NCBI RefSeq assembly: GCF_000237925.1
Contig: NC_031497.1
Coordinates: forward strand, 12,694,512 to 12,758,511
Reading direction: 5' to 3'
DNA from: Schistosoma mansoni
Lineage: Eukaryota > Platyhelminthes > Trematoda > Strigeidida > Schistosomatidae
DNA: 64,000 nucleotides
This document shows positions 10,814 to 36,479 of this stretch, piece by piece; the first letter of the stretch is position 1, and each line of letters opens with the position of its first letter. The position numbers were made by a program, and so were the translations under genes. The notes beneath the pieces are model-generated. The model did not search any database. It saw only the letters and a list, made by a program, of their open reading frames with translations, and was not told the origin of the DNA.

Positions 10814-13800
10814 TTAGTCGGCGAAATGTACGTAGCGCTTAGGTTTTTTTACCAACCTACCGGAGCGAGTTAAAGACGGTTTAAGATGAAACTTGTCCTC
10901 TTCGATTGGCTTCTCAGGAACAGAAGGGAGGGGTTGTTGTTCATCGATGTTAACTTCTTTAAGGTGAGTCGGTTCGTAAAACGCTGGTTTAATTCTATCA
11001 ATGGAAATAGTTTCTTTGTTCCCATTTCGAATGATAATAAAATGTTTGGGAGTACGTTTGGTTACTTTATAGGGACCTTCGTATGGTGGTTTTAATGGCT
11101 TTTTGACAGCGTCAACTCGAACGAAAACAAATTTGCATGTTTCAAGGTTTTTATTTAGTTGCACCCGGTTGCTATGTTGTCGCGGGGGTATTGGTTTAAT
11201 ATTCCTCATCATCTGTAGTAAACAGCTTGCTAAACGGGAAGGATCTCCTATCGTTGTAGATTCACAATTGACTAATTGGCCTGGTAATGTTAATGTTGTA
11301 CCGTAGACTAATTCCGCGGGTGTACATCCTATGTCTTCCTTCACCGTGGCACGAATCCCAAGGAGAACAAGCGGCAAGGCATCACTCCATTTTGTTGAAT
11401 CAGTTTGGGCCATGAGTGAGCTTTTTAATTGCCGGTGAAATCTTTCGACCATGCCGTTTGCTGCTGGGTGGTAAGCTGTGGTTCTGATGTGGTTTACGCC
11501 CAGAAGTCTTGTAAATTCCTGAAACAGGGTAGACTGGAACTGGGGACCACGATCAGTTGTGATGGTTGTCGGTACACCGTAGTTCGATATCCATCGGTCT
11601 AGAAAAACGGATGCTACAGTCTCAGCTGATGTGTCTTTGACGGGGCATGCAATGGCCCATCGAGTGAATCTGTCTACTGCCGTGAGGATGTGGGTAAAAG
11701 AATTTGACGAAGGTAAAGGTCCTACTAAGTCCAAGTGAATGTGTTGAAAACGTCTGTCGGGGGTATGAAATTCCCCAATTGGGCTGATTGTGTGTCTCTG
11801 GACTTTACTCCGCTGACATTGTATGCAGTTTCGTGCCCATCGTTTTATATCAGAGTTCATTTTGGGCCAGACAAAACGTTCGGTGATCAGCTTTGTGGTG
11901 GCTCTGATACCTGGATGCGAGAGTCCATGTAGTTGTTGAAATATCTTTCTGCGACAAGTAAATGGGACGAAGGGACGATTGTTGCTCGTTGAAGTGTCAC
12001 AAATGATGGATGCATCTGAGAAAGGAATGGGTACCGATCTGAGATTCAAGCTAGACTTTTCTCTACAGACCTTCAATTCTGCGTCGTCTGCTTGTAATTT
12101 GGCTAAGGTTTCAAGATTGATATCATGGTTAAGTACCGTCATATTGATATCCTTTCTAGACAGTGCGTCTGCGACAATGTTGGTATGACCCTTGATAAAC
12201 TGAATGTCTGTTGTGAATTGCGAGATATAATCGAGTTGTCTCGCTTCGCGTGGAGAATGTTTATCATATGACGTATTAAATGAGAAACACAGGGGTTTAT
12301 GGTCCGTCATAATAGTGAAGTCACGACCCTGTAGTAAAAAATTGAAGTGTTTAACAGCTAGGTACATGGCTAAAAGTTCTCGTCCAAATGTGCTGTACCG
12401 CTCTTGAGCGGGTGATAACCGTTTAGAGAAAAAAGCTATTGGTTTAATCATGTTATTAACTCGTTGTTGTAGCACTGCCCCTACAGCTTTTTGAGATGCG
12501 TCCGTACACAAGATCAGATGCGTTTGGGGGTCAGTGTTTAGGTGTTGTAGCATAGTTGCGTCGGCGATCAAGTTTTTGGCTTTTTCAAATGCTATTTTGG
12601 CGTCAGAGGGTAACTGGAATAGTTGGTTCTTCTTTTTGCCACTCGATTTATCATTTTTAAGTAGGTCTGTTAAGGGTTGTAGGACGTCAGCACAATTGGG
12701 CAGAAATCGTCGATAGAAATTTAATGCTCCCAGGAAACGACGTAGTGCCTTAACAGAAGTAGGCTCAGGGTAGTTGATTATAGCTTCAACTTTATTTGGA
12801 AGGGGTTTAATTCCCTGAGAGTCTATGTAATGACCGAGGAACTCCAACACTGAAACACCAAATATACACTTGGAGGGATTAATCACGACGCCATAACTTT
12901 TGAAACGCTCAAAGAGAGTCTGTAAGTGCTGAATATGTTCTTCCAAGGAAGAGCTAGCGATTAAAACGTCATCAACATAAACGAACACAAAATCCAAACC
13001 TCTAGTTACCTCATCCATGAATCTTTGAAAGGTCTGGGCAGCGTTTTTCAATCCGAAAGGCATCCTTAAGAATTCAAACAAACCAAAGGGCGTGATGATG
13101 GCCGTTTTCTCAATATCTTCAGGTGCCATCGGAATTTGGTGATATGCACGTACAAGATCTAACTTCGAAAAAACTTGCTTTCCATGTAGGTTTAAAGAAA
13201 AATCGTGCAAATGCGGGATGGGGTATCTATCTGGGATAGTCTGACTATTCAAACGACGGTAATCACCGCATGGGCGCCAATCTTGTTCTTTTTTTGGAAC
13301 CATATGAAGCGGAGAAGCCCAGGGACTGCTAGACTGCCTAATGATGCCTAGTTGCATCATGTGTTCAAATTCTCGTTTAGCAATCGCTAACTTGTGAGGT
13401 GGTAGTCTCCTGGGTTTTGCACGTATAGGTTGACCAGTGGTAGTAATATGGTGTTGTACATGATGAACAGTGCATTCATTCTGATAATCGGCTCTTGTGA
13501 TGCACTCGTATTGCGATAAAATATCGGTAAAGATTTTATTTTCAGGTTTTTGAATACGGACACCGTAGATTTCAGAGTCAGAAGAGATTATGCCGGTGAC
13601 TTGTAACTTTGTGTTTCTGTCGATGAGTTTCTTTTCTCGCATGTCGACTAATAAGTTGTGAGCACTGAGGAAATCAGCTCCGAGGATGGGTTGTTTAACT
13701 TGAGCTACTATAAAAACCCATGTAAATCTCCTACGAAGGCCGAGGTCTAGTATGAGTGACTGCTCACCGTACGTTTTGATAATGGAGTTGTTTGCCGCAA

Positions 13801-13960
13801 CAAGGGATAGCTTAGCAGGCTCTGAGTGCCGTCGTCGAGAGAGATGCAACGGGAGAATGCTGATTTCTGCTCCTGTATCGACTAAAAAGTCTGAGCCAGA
13901 AATACGGTCCCGGATGTAAAAGAGACGGCTTGCTGTGATGCCAGGAACAGGCGCCGCCAT
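10814..13960 (-). CDS. pol: Ty3 pol polyprotein (protease, RT, RNase H, integrase)
   Basis: 1048 codons. In order: aspartic protease (VDTGAE near residue 27), reverse transcriptase (YVDD near residue 330), RNase H (CTDAS near residue 490), an integrase HHCC zinc domain (HPGIR...CIQC, about 680-720) and the integrase catalytic core ([21 protein letters not shown]), then a basic tail. The protein copies element RNA and inserts it. It begins where gag ends, at 13960, as in related trematode elements. Confidence 0.95.
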   Translation of the reverse strand: MAAPVPGITASRLFYIRDRISGSDFLVDTGAEISILPLHLSRRRHSEPAKLSLVAANNSIIKTYGEQSLILDLGLRRRFTWVFIVAQVKQPILGADFLSAHNLLVDMREKKLIDRNTKLQVTGIISSDSEIYGVRIQKPENKIFTDILSQYECITRADYQNECTVHHVQHHITTTGQPIRAKPRRLPPHKLAIAKREFEHMMQLGIIRQSSSPWASPLHMVPKKEQDWRPCGDYRRLNSQTIPDRYPIPHLHDFSLNLHGKQVFSKLDLVRAYHQIPMAPEDIEKTAIITPFGLFEFLRMPFGLKNAAQTFQRFMDEVTRGLDFVFVYVDDVLIASSSLEEHIQHLQTLFERFKSYGVVINPSKCIFGVSVLEFLGHYIDSQGIKPLPNKVEAIINYPEPTSVKALRRFLGALNFYRRFLPNCADVLQPLTDLLKNDKSSGKKKNQLFQLPSDAKIAFEKAKNLIADATMLQHLNTDPQTHLILCTDASQKAVGAVLQQRVNNMIKPIAFFSKRLSPAQERYSTFGRELLAMYLAVKHFNFLLQGRDFTIMTDHKPLCFSFNTSYDKHSPREARQLDYISQFTTDIQFIKGHTNIVADALSRKDINMTVLNHDINLETLAKLQADDAELKVCREKSSLNLRSVPIPFSDASIICDTSTSNNRPFVPFTCRRKIFQQLHGLSHPGIRATTKLITERFVWPKMNSDIKRWARNCIQCQRSKVQRHTISPIGEFHTPDRRFQHIHLDLVGPLPSSNSFTHILTAVDRFTRWAIACPVKDTSAETVASVFLDRWISNYGVPTTITTDRGPQFQSTLFQEFTRLLGVNHIRTTAYHPAANGMVERFHRQLKSSLMAQTDSTKWSDALPLVLLGIRATVKEDIGCTPAELVYGTTLTLPGQLVNCESTTIGDPSRLASCLLQMMRNIKPIPPRQHSNRVQLNKNLETCKFVFVRVDAVKKPLKPPYEGPYKVTKRTPKHFIIIRNGNKETISIDRIKPAFYEPTHLKEVNIDEQQPLPSVPEKPIEEDKFHLKPSLTRSGRLVKKPKRYVHFAD

Positions 13961-14385
13961 TACTGCCTGGCCGGACCGTTTCCCTGGTTATCAGTGCTGG
14001 GTGAGGGGAATGCGCACGGGCGTGTACAACGCCGTGCTTTTGCGCCGAATTTAGTATGATACCAACAAATTTCGGATGTTCGTTTAGGTGAACGAGATCG
14101 TGGTCTAGAACGTGATCTCTGTCTAAAAGGGGGTCTTACTTGTCTGGCCTGAACCGCTGCTACAGTGGTTTGAAGTGACTCAAGTTGATTCGTCAATTCA
14201 GATAATTGTCTTTGAATAGAGTTTAAGTAGCTGACATCAGCTGCTCCATACGGCTGCATCGTATTTATATAGTCTGGACTAAAAATACTGTCAGTAAAGT
14301 TAGGTGATGAACTACGAGTGGTTATTGGAACAGGATCCAAATCACTAAGCTTAGGTGGAGAGTACATTAGGTTGAAGATGAGCAA
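13960..14385 (-). CDS. gag: Ty3 gag-like protein
   Basis: 141 codons with an Arg/Ser-rich stretch followed by a CWYH...C...C knuckle of the CX2HX9CX3C form. This spacing, not the usual CCHC, marks CsRn1/Boudicca-like elements. It is about half the usual gag length for the clade. Confidence 0.8.
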   Translation of the reverse strand: MLIFNLMYSPPKLSDLDPVPITTRSSSPNFTDSIFSPDYINTMQPYGAADVSYLNSIQRQLSELTNQLESLQTTVAAVQARQVRPPFRQRSRSRPRSRSPKRTSEICWYHTKFGAKARRCTRPCAFPSPSTDNQGNGPARQ

Positions 14386-14466
14386 AAGTGTCGTACAATG
14401 AGCGAATAAACAATATAACAGTGGGATAAATGCGAGATAATAAAGTACTAGGGCTCACCAAATAAT

Positions 14467-15006
14467 TGTGGTGGACCAAAATGTATGATAACCAAAGATT
14501 AGCAACAAAAATATTATGTCTATAGTTTATGTAACAATTAACAGTTAATAAGTTAATTACACACAAATAACAAAATAAGGGACGTTACTTAAGTCTTCAG
14601 GCTATTGCGTGTTCGGCTGAGTTTGGTCCAAATAATCCACAATTATAATAAATTAGTTATCCCAATATGGACGATATAGATCCAATAGGTTTACCAAGCA
14701 TAGAATTCAATAAGAATGTCACAATTGTCTATAAATATAGATGATATGCAATGAATATTTCATTTAACATATTTGCAGATATAGCAGAACGATGCAGATG
14801 TGAATTAGAGTGTATTTAATGAGGAGCAGTAACAATGCCACGATATGTTGTACTCAAAACGGAAGGAAGTCAAGTTACAAGTGTTCAAAGTAATACACTT
14901 AAACAACAAGTACAATTGTTTAATGCTAAATGTACAGAATATGAAAATACATGCGTAAACTATGAAAAATTATTTACAAAATAGGTTTTATGGTCCTATC
15001 TCCACA
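14467..15006 (-). repeat. 5' LTR of the Ty3 element
   Basis: 540 bp with TGTGG and CCACA at its ends. It directly abuts AATCA, the first bases downstream of the cathepsin D terminal exon. Confidence 0.8.
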
Positions 15007-15014
15007 AATCATTT

Positions 15015-28340
<13,326 letters not shown>

Positions 28341-30395
28341 CTTATCATTCAACTAAAACTCGCACATTAAGACTCACAGTATTCAAATATAAATTAAAAC
28401 AAACATTCAAAGAATCCAAGGCACTGATAAGTAGCCAATGCACATTCATTCATCTCCTCACTACTACTTCATAGCGTTAACAAGAACTTGCTTTTTTGAT
28501 TACTTTAATATATTAGTTTTCAATATTCCATCCACAGCGCAAACACCCTGCCAGAACCTCATTGGACTGTACATGACTCATGTCCCTTAAACCATCATAT
28601 GACATTATCTCATTTCCACTCTTTTAGCGTCTTATAACCTCCGCTTCACTGTTCGGGTAATTAATAAATTTGACTTCTTGGATTATTCTTACCGTCACCT
28701 CCCCGCTCCCTTACTTCCGTATTCCGCAGCTTTCCCGTTGCAGTCAACCAATATTCCCACTGGAAATATAACAGCCGCTAATTATGGAAAACATACTGCT
28801 CTGGAATCTGATGCCATTCAAATGTGACAAAATGTATTGATGGAGAACCTTGACGTATGTAACTAACAACATAGTATTTTGTAGAGTTTGTGGGATTTTC
28901 ATAGCACAAAACCACTAACTAATCCTAGCTAGACCAAAACTGAGAACGCTTGGCTAATCTAACCTAACATTGGAGTAATCGACAGTGAGAACCCACAGCT
29001 TCAACATATATGCTTAGTAACGTGTACGAATATAACTCTCATTACTCCTCGTGGAGGAGCATAGGCCGTCCACCAGGATTCCCCATCGGACTCTGTTCTC
29101 GGCAATCCTTTGCAGTTTTCGATTGCTATTCATTCCTTTCATTTATGCTCCCAGTTCTAGACTCAATGTGTTCATCGATCTTCCTCTTTTCCTTTTCTCT
29201 TAAGGATTCGGGGTTAGGGCTTGCCTCGTGATTCAGTTTGGTGATTTCCGTAATGTATGTCCTATCCACTTCCAGTGTCTTTTCCTAATTTCCTCTTCAA
29301 CTAGAAGCTGGTTTGTTCTCTCCCACAGTAGGTTGTTCCCAATGGTGTCCGGCCAATAGATATTGAGAATCCTGCGTAGATAATTGTTTACGAATACTAG
29401 CTTCAGCTCCGTACAGTAGAACTGTTTTACGTTTGTATTGAAGATTCCGACTTTAATGTTAACTGAAAGTTGTTTCGAGTTCCATGTGTTCTTCGATTGT
29501 AGGGATGCTGTCCTTGCTTTGCCAATTCTTGCCTTTACATGTGCATCAGATCCTGCTTGTTTATCGGTGATGCTGCTCAGATACGTGAAAGTTTCTACCT
29601 CTTCCAGAGCTTCTCTATCACTTGTGATTAGGTTGGTTCCCTCTGTGTTGTATTTGAGGATCCTGCATTTTCTCTTGTGGATTTCGAGGCTTATTGTTGC
29701 ATAGGCTGCTGCTACACTGGTTGTCTTCATCTGTATTTGTTGCTGTGTATGATGTGGAAGAGCTGGGTCATCCGTGAAGTCCAAATCATCTAGTTGTATC
29801 TAATCGGTCCACTGTACTCTATACTTCTCCTCAGATGTGGAGGTCTTCATAATCTAGTCGACCATTAGAAGAAAGAGAAAGGGAGAGAGTGGGCAGCCTT
29901 GTCTGACTCTGGTCCTCACTTGATATACGTCTGTCAACTACCCTCCATGCACGACTTTACAGTGTAACCCGTCGTGTGATGTTGACGGTCTTCTCAGGTA
30001 CGCCATAGTGTCGAATAAGGTTGCATAAGGTCCTCCTCCTATTCTTACTGTCAAACGGTTTCTCATAGTCAAGGAAGTTGGTGTATAGTGACGGTTCCCA
30101 TTCACTTGATTGTTCAACAATGATCTGTGGTGTTACGGAATCCAGCCCACTGATCTCGAAATTGGGCGTCTACCAAATCCTTCATCCGGTTCAACAACAC
30201 TGTTGAAAAATTTTCCTGGCACTGATAGTAGTGTGATGCCTCTGTAGTTCTCACACTTGTTCAGATTTCCTTTCTTTGGTATATTGACGAGGCATCCTTC
30301 TTTTCATCCTACCGGCAGTTGTTCTTACCCCCGAATCTTTCTGAATAGAATGTGGAGCATGTTAAGAGTCAGTGCTTCGGCTGGTATACTGTCTG

Positions 30396-30953
30396 TGTTA
30401 TGAATTTAGAAAAATAAAGAGAAGGCCGTATGCCAATTCGTTATGACTTTATGTCCGGCTTTTTATCACGTGATTTATACACCAATCGGAATACGACTTG
30501 TCTAATCTTAACACTGTGCCAAATCAATGACGTTCGACCAGTATGAGCAGTCTAGCGTCCTTATTGGTCCCTTGTCCACCTAGCCCTTCCAAGTGAGTCC
30601 AAAAACACCAATTGCAGCTTCTACTATGCGAATAATTTATTTCAAGCACACTCGGTTTGTATACCAGACAGACAGATTGCATCACGCCATAAAATAGGAA
30701 ATAATATTTGTACAAGATCAAGCCAGATGTGGCTGTGAACGTGGGAGACGGTAATCAATAAACCGACTATAATTTACGGACAGTAATTCGTATGATAATA
30801 ATTCATAGGTCAAAATAAAGCTTATAATAAGATGAATATAGATATACGCAATCTAATTACTCAATAGTTAAACAATAAGAGTAGATATAGAATAATCGTC
30901 CACTAATATGTCCCGGAAGTCACTCGTACTTATGTCTTCGCTAGGATATAACA
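30396..30953 (-). mobile_element. solo LTR, mirror copy
   Basis: Same fossil LTR as 18271-18828, with the same 5-bp duplication (GTCTG/CAGAC) at 30391-30395 and 30954-30958. Two independent insertions at the same base are not credible, so it was copied with the arm. Confidence 0.9.
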
Positions 30954-32048
30954 GTCTGTTCCTTCTGCACTGCACTTTTGATTTGTCTGATGACCATGCT
31001 GATTTCTCCGATTGTTGATCTGGTGACCTCTATAGGAATGTCTGTAGGCGCTGTTTCGAAACCTGGTGGGTTCAGTGGGGCTGCTTAATCCCAGAGTTAT
31101 TCAAGGTGTTCCACCGACCTGTTCCGATGTTCTTGAATCTCAGTGATTGGCTTGCCTTTTTTGTCCTTGACTGGTCGCCGTGGTTTACAATATTTCTTAG
31201 CTAGTTTCTTCGTTGTGCCATATAGGTGTCTCATATTTCCTCCCCTTACAGCTTTTTCCACCGTCATTGCTAGGTCTTCCATGTACATCTGTTTGTCGGC
31301 TCTAATGCCCCTCTTCACTCTCTTGTCCACTTCTGTGCATTCGGTCTGTGCCTTGACTCTCTCTGCTCTCATTCGACTGTCGTCAATTGTTGTCTATATA
31401 TTCTTCCTTTCTTGAATCTCGTCTAGCGTAGCGATGGAAATCCATTCTTTATGACAGTCCTTCTAGAGGCTCAGAACTTTTTGATATGTTGAAGTTAGTG
31501 CTTCTTTGATCCCTTTCCAGTTATCCCCCATAGTAGTTCCCTCTCCCTCGAGTAGATCTTGTCAGGCTTGGGGACTTTTATCGAGAGCTATCTTGAATCC
31601 ATCGAGTTTGTCAGTATCTCTAAGGAAGGCTATCTAAAACCTTGGTAATGCTGTTTCTCCATTTGTCACCACTAGGTGGCGATCCGAAGCTGTGTTGGCA
31701 CCTCTCTTTGTTCTCATGTCTTCCATTGACCTTCTGAATTGTTTAGTGATACAGATATGATAGATCTGGTTCTCTGTAGTGCGATTGGATGAGACTTACT
31801 TAGGTTTGTGTATGCGTTTGTGTGGTAATATAGTATCATCTATAACCATGGTATTGAAGGCACATAAGTTTGCGAATCTCTCACCATTCTCGTTTCTTTC
31901 TTCCAGTTCATGTCGTCCCATGATATCTTCATACTCAGTGTTATCCATTCCGACTTTGGCGTTTGAGTCTATCAGGATATCAGGTCCTTTATTAAGAACT
32001 TCTTGTTGGATCCATTTTGCAAGTGAAAATCCCTCCATGCATACACTT

Positions 32049-32613
32049 GTGATTTCTTCCTTACGCGTTCTTTATTTGTATATGTTGTTAACATTTTTGA
32101 TGCTAATTAAGACTGTGACGTTTAATTTTCTTGGTTTTATTATCGTTCTTTATTGAGTCTCTATGTTCTCTACTGAATTGTATCTAGTTTGTTTTAATCG
32201 CGCGCTATGGTCGCTTCGCAGAGCATTTAAATGCTTTGACGAGGATATGTTTCGAATTTTATATCCCACCTATGTAAGGCCACACTTAGAATACTGTATC
32301 CAAGCAGCTAGCCCTTGTCTGATAAAGGATATTAAATCGCTTGAGCGTGTCCAGCGTGTAGGGACAAAATTAGTAAAGGGTCTTTCTAAACTCCCTTACG
32401 ATGAGCGTTTAAAACGTCTAAATCTTTTCCCCTTATCTTATCGTAGGACGCGAAGTGACCTTATACTGGCATTTCGTATCTTTAATTATGATCTGGGTGT
32501 TAATATGTCTTATCTTTTTGCTCCCTCCAGCACTAATAATCTCCGGGGTCATAGCAAGGAGGTTCTGAAACCGCGATCTAATAAACTAAAGGTGGGGTCC
32601 CGTTTTCTCATCG
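32049..32613 (+). mobile_element. CR1-type LINE fragment, mirror copy cut by the gap
   Basis: Reverse complement of 16611-17175. The reading frame from 32163 runs into the gap. Confidence 0.88.
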
Positions 32614-32614
32614 A

Positions 32615-32814
32615 NNNNNNNNNNNNNNNNNNNNNNNNNNNNNNNNNNNNNNNNNNNNNNNNNNNNNNNNNNNNNNNNNNNNNNNNNNNNNNNNNNNNNN
32701 NNNNNNNNNNNNNNNNNNNNNNNNNNNNNNNNNNNNNNNNNNNNNNNNNNNNNNNNNNNNNNNNNNNNNNNNNNNNNNNNNNNNNNNNNNNNNNNNNNNN
32801 NNNNNNNNNNNNNN
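32615..32814. other. assembly gap (200 N)
   Basis: Placeholder gap at the exact end of the right inverted-repeat arm. The sequence after it (32815-33267) is AT-rich and unrelated, with no supported feature. Confidence 0.98.
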
Positions 32815-33267
32815 GAAGTCAGGTCAAAAGGTGATAGCACATTTTGTAAGTAGTATCGAATATATACACATAGGAGGAAAGGATCTACATCTGTTTTAAC
32901 ATATAAATCATATAAAACATATTTTGGAGAAAAACGTGGGTGTGGATAATTAGAGTAGAAAGCAGTTAAACGACAAATGGTCATTGTGTGTTACAGGAGA
33001 ATTGAAGACCTTTGGCTGATTCACACCTTTTTACTGTACATGAATTTTACTGTGTTTTTTGGATGTGTCTGTTTTACTTAACCTTTGGACTTGTTTGTTT
33101 ATCTCGTTCTTTTCCGATATTTAGGCTTCTTATGCCATTGGTTGGGTATTTGGAATTTTTCTCTCCTGGAACCTACAAAATTGAAGGTTCGTTCTGTAAT
33201 TGTTGAAATTATTGTTGTTAAAATCGCTTCTGGTCTATTATTTATGAATTGAGAATAAACTTGTAAT

Positions 33268-33546
33268 CTAATTTGGAATTTTGGTTCTCTTGCCTACTTG
33301 GGTTCGTGATTTGCTATTATCGACGGGAGAGTAAGCCCATATAGTTATTGGTCTAACTATACCTCCTTGTATAACCCCACTTGGTGTATTCACAGGCTTG
33401 AAGTAGCTGGGTCCAAGACAAAAGATCTGACTACGTCCTGTTGCGAAACTGGACTCACGTAGAAAGGGAGCCCGTTCATCAAACGAAAAGGTCTTAAAAG
33501 AATAAGGTCTTTGCAAATGTACCTTTGAAGATTTTATGTTAGGCAT
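33268..33546 (-). mobile_element. CR1-type RT fragment
   Basis: 92 codons containing CLGPSYFKPVNTPSGVIQGG, which matches the region before the RT catalytic block in CR1-like LINEs (SGVIQG). The usual LSPLLF continuation is decayed. Sequence from 33550 to 34150 shows nothing I can name. Confidence 0.5.
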
Positions 33547-34665
33547 TCGAAGCGTTTCTGTCGAGTCAATACGTTAAGTTGCTGTAGAAATTAAAATTTT
33601 AATCTCTACATTTACGATGAAGATGTATGAACGCCGTTACACGGAATAAACAAAAGCTTCAGCGCGCTTTAATGTTTTGTGATTGAATTCAAAATCGTGT
33701 ACATTGTTGCAGCTTTGATATGTCATAATGTGACCGATGGAGGATGAAAGATACTCATTCCAAATGTATTTATTTATGATTCATTTATGATTCATTCAGG
33801 AATGATGTGAAAGCTGATTTGGTTTAAAATGATCATAAATATCAAGTGGAGTATATTATTCCTCCTATATGGTGTTTGGGCACGTCTGACCGACTCAAAA
33901 GGTGCTGTTGTTCACACCAACTAGTTATATCACAGTGTCATTGGGGGCAAATCACACCTCATGTTTGACATAATAAAATCTCCTTCACCTATCATAAACG
34001 TTATCGGTTGTTCAGGAACACTGGAGAATACCTTTATTATAAATTAATCAAGGTGTGGGGACGGTCCACAGGTGAACTTGAGGAAGCTCAAACAAGCTAA
34101 GAAGGGGCCGAACACATCCCACCCCCGTCGCCAATTGTTATAACTTGTGGCTGCCAATTGTTATATCTTGTGGCCCGCCTATTAGAGAGCAGCGATTTAT
34201 CGATCGGAACAATGATACTCGAAACCCGTACGAGCAGTCTAGAGTCCTTATCAGTCCTGCTTTCTGAGTAGTCCAGTTAGTTAAATTCAAAAACACCAAT
34301 AATAGCCTCTGTGATATGAATCATTTTTTTTTTGGCGCGAAATTTGAAAGTGGTAACATTTTTTCACGTGGTTTAGAATTTCTTAGACTTGTTCTTTTGT
34401 AGGCTGTATTGTCCTTAGATAATCATCCTGTCGCGTTTATCGCCCACACTTTACTCTAGGTTAATAAATTTTAACCGACACTTGCCCAGTTAATAGAGAT
34501 TTCACTGATCAGTACTTCCCTATATTATATCTGAGCACTTTTTATCTGTAATACGTTATATACTAATAGTCCCTGATCCTAGTATTAACCCGGTTAATAC
34601 GTAGAATTAATTATATTCTCATATATATCTGTTATACAGGTTTCTAACTCATACAGCTTCAAAAT

Positions 34666-35048
34666 ATGTCAAATAACTTGGGTAAAAGAGAGATTTCACC
34701 AGCTTTCAAGCCTACTAAAAGGTCAAAGTCCGTAACTCCTAAGACTGATGACTCAGTACCTGAAAATGATAAGCATTTTTCCTTTGAACCCCATTCTACC
34801 TACCCACAAGTGTCACTAACACTACCTGACTCTCCAAGTAACAACCCCTCTATTTCTTCGTGCCGTATGCCAACGGTAAGACTAGTTGACATAAAAAGTG
34901 AAATGCCCACGTGCATCAAAAAGTCAACACAGTCTACCAGACCGCATGCTTTGCTTAGGCCTAGGTCCAATATACCAAAAACCAAGGAGTCTAACAGTGT
35001 ATCTCACGTATACGAGAATGCTGATCGATATAGTACTGACATTCGTCA
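34666..35048 (+). CDS. putative LINE ORF1 (partial)
   Basis: About 127 codons of a Ser/Pro/Lys-rich, hydrophilic protein with a basic KPTKRSKS patch near the start, cut by the N gap. I recognise no domain. I call it ORF1-like because of its place inside an insertion with a LINE tail; a host exon cannot be excluded. Confidence 0.4.
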
Positions 35049-35248
35049 NNNNNNNNNNNNNNNNNNNNNNNNNNNNNNNNNNNNNNNNNNNNNNNNNNNN
35101 NNNNNNNNNNNNNNNNNNNNNNNNNNNNNNNNNNNNNNNNNNNNNNNNNNNNNNNNNNNNNNNNNNNNNNNNNNNNNNNNNNNNNNNNNNNNNNNNNNNN
35201 NNNNNNNNNNNNNNNNNNNNNNNNNNNNNNNNNNNNNNNNNNNNNNNN
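35049..35248. other. assembly gap (200 N)
   Basis: Placeholder gap inside the inserted LINE. Confidence 0.98.
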
Positions 35249-36479
35249 TTTACACATTTGATCTATAGCCTGTAAACCGCGCATGGTCCTCATGTAACAA
35301 TGGGTTATTTGAGACTATTTTATTATTATTATTATTATTATTATCATTATTTTCAAACATACTGAGGTTATATACCAAACAAACTGACCACATCGTACCA
35401 TAAGATAGAAAATAACATTTGCACAAGGTTCGGCCAAACGTGGCTGTGAATAGGGGGAACAGTAATTAATGGACTGGGGATAACTCAAGAATGGTAAATC
35501 GTATAATAACAGTTCATTGGTCAAAACCAAGCTTATAATAAGAAGTATATGAATATGAATAGTTCAGTTGGTTAGCAACTATACAATAAAAATAAACGCA
35601 TAGTATTGATCCATAAATAGTCCATTCATAATTCTCTTCGGGATATGACACAGGGTTAGTGCCTATATGGAGCGGTCGATACATACATTCATCAGTAAAT
35701 CTTTTTGTCATCCGCAATTTTTGTTGACCCATGTATTCACCTATAACATCAAAACATTCGCTCTCAAATTTGCATGCTCTGAAGTTCGAACAAACATAGA
35801 CTATTGTACCGCCATGTATCGCATGACGTAGTTATCTGATCTAAAAAAGCGATCAGACAGGGATTGTTCGCGTCACGTTACCGCATTCAGCACAATGTTA
35901 GGGTACACAAACAGTAGACATAAAACAAAATCCGTTAACAACATCATGCACAGTGGTTCTAGACCCGTTATACAAGCGGAGAACAAATCGATGATGGAAG
36001 ATGGAGGTCAAATTTAAATAATCATTTTAGAGCCAATAACAGTAATTATACGAAGTGAGAATTTAAAAATTCTAATGATAACATTTCCACAACCTACCTT
36101 AATTCTATCTTAACATAAACCTGATAAGAAATACACAGAAATTAGGGGTTCAGCACAGCTAACTAAATTGTAGACTCATCTAAAGACCAGGAATAGTCAA
36201 GCCTTGAAGTCCACTATCGGGCTGACGTAATGCAAGTTGTATTTCTGGGGTCTCTCAAGAGAAGATTTCGTCGATCACAAGTAGCCAGTGATGTTTCATA
36301 TAGACTAACTAATACTGTCATTGCTTCCATTTGTTTCATTTGCCTATGGACCCGCCTGGAATCATTGGTATTTCACTTCTGTTAGACACGGAAACTTGCT
36401 TAACAAATGCTTTTTCTACTCCATTGAAAACCATTAAACAGTTCCAGTCTTCCATACTGAGTGTTATGGATAGGTGGTC

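Larger units (their letters stand above)
10147..15006 (-). mobile_element. Ty3 retrotransposon, CsRn1 clade
   Basis: A virus-like LTR element read on the minus strand. The right (5') LTR is 14467-15006, 540 bp, with TGTGG...CCACA ends. The left (3') LTR is visible only at 10147-10345 because of the gap, and those 199 bp look identical to the right LTR, which suggests a young insertion. A primer-site-like TGGTGAGCCC lies six bases inside the 5' LTR, and a purine tract (minus strand) borders the 3' LTR. A short gag and a long pol frame lie between. The gag zinc knuckle has the Cys-His-Cys-Cys spacing typical of CsRn1-like trematode elements. The pol frame looks whole and gag is shorter than usual. 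The 5' LTR begins eight bases after the cathepsin D stop codon, in the same orientation. Confidence 0.9.
29042..32613 (-). repeat. right arm of the 3.57 kb inverted repeat
   Basis: Reverse complement of 16611-20182. It holds the minus-strand RTE LINE (RT part at 29233-29784), the solo LTR (30396-30953) and the CR1 fragment (from 32049). It begins 0.7 kb upstream of the cathepsin D start and ends exactly at the N gap. The encoded peptides are identical to those of the left arm. Confidence 0.92.
34318..35350 (+). mobile_element. LINE with ORF1-like frame inserted in the LTR
   Basis: Bounded by ATCATT on both sides, which is a plausible 6-bp target duplication, and ends in (TTA)n. It has a long untranslated leader, then the frame at 34666 that runs into a gap. 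The (TTA)n tail and position suggest a non-LTR element; the clade is not determined. Its RT portion is absent or hidden in the gap. Confidence 0.55.
34158..35650 (-). mobile_element. fossil LTR of the TGTTAT family, split by a LINE
   Basis: The 3' part of the LTR is 34158-34323 and the 5' part is about 35346-35650, both matching 18271-18828 in reverse orientation. A LINE with a (TTA)n tail sits between them. A 22-bp tandem partial repeat of the LTR end (CAATTGTTATAACTTGTGGC) lies just to the left, at 34135-34157. Broken. Confidence 0.7.

Noticed and set aside
10886-12716. Plus-strand open frames of 60-69 codons across 10886-12716
   Set aside because: Antisense shadows of the Ty3 pol frame with no recognisable domain.
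34898-35293. Open frames crossing the N run at 35049-35248, and similar ones at the other gaps
   Set aside because: They are extended artificially by undetermined bases.
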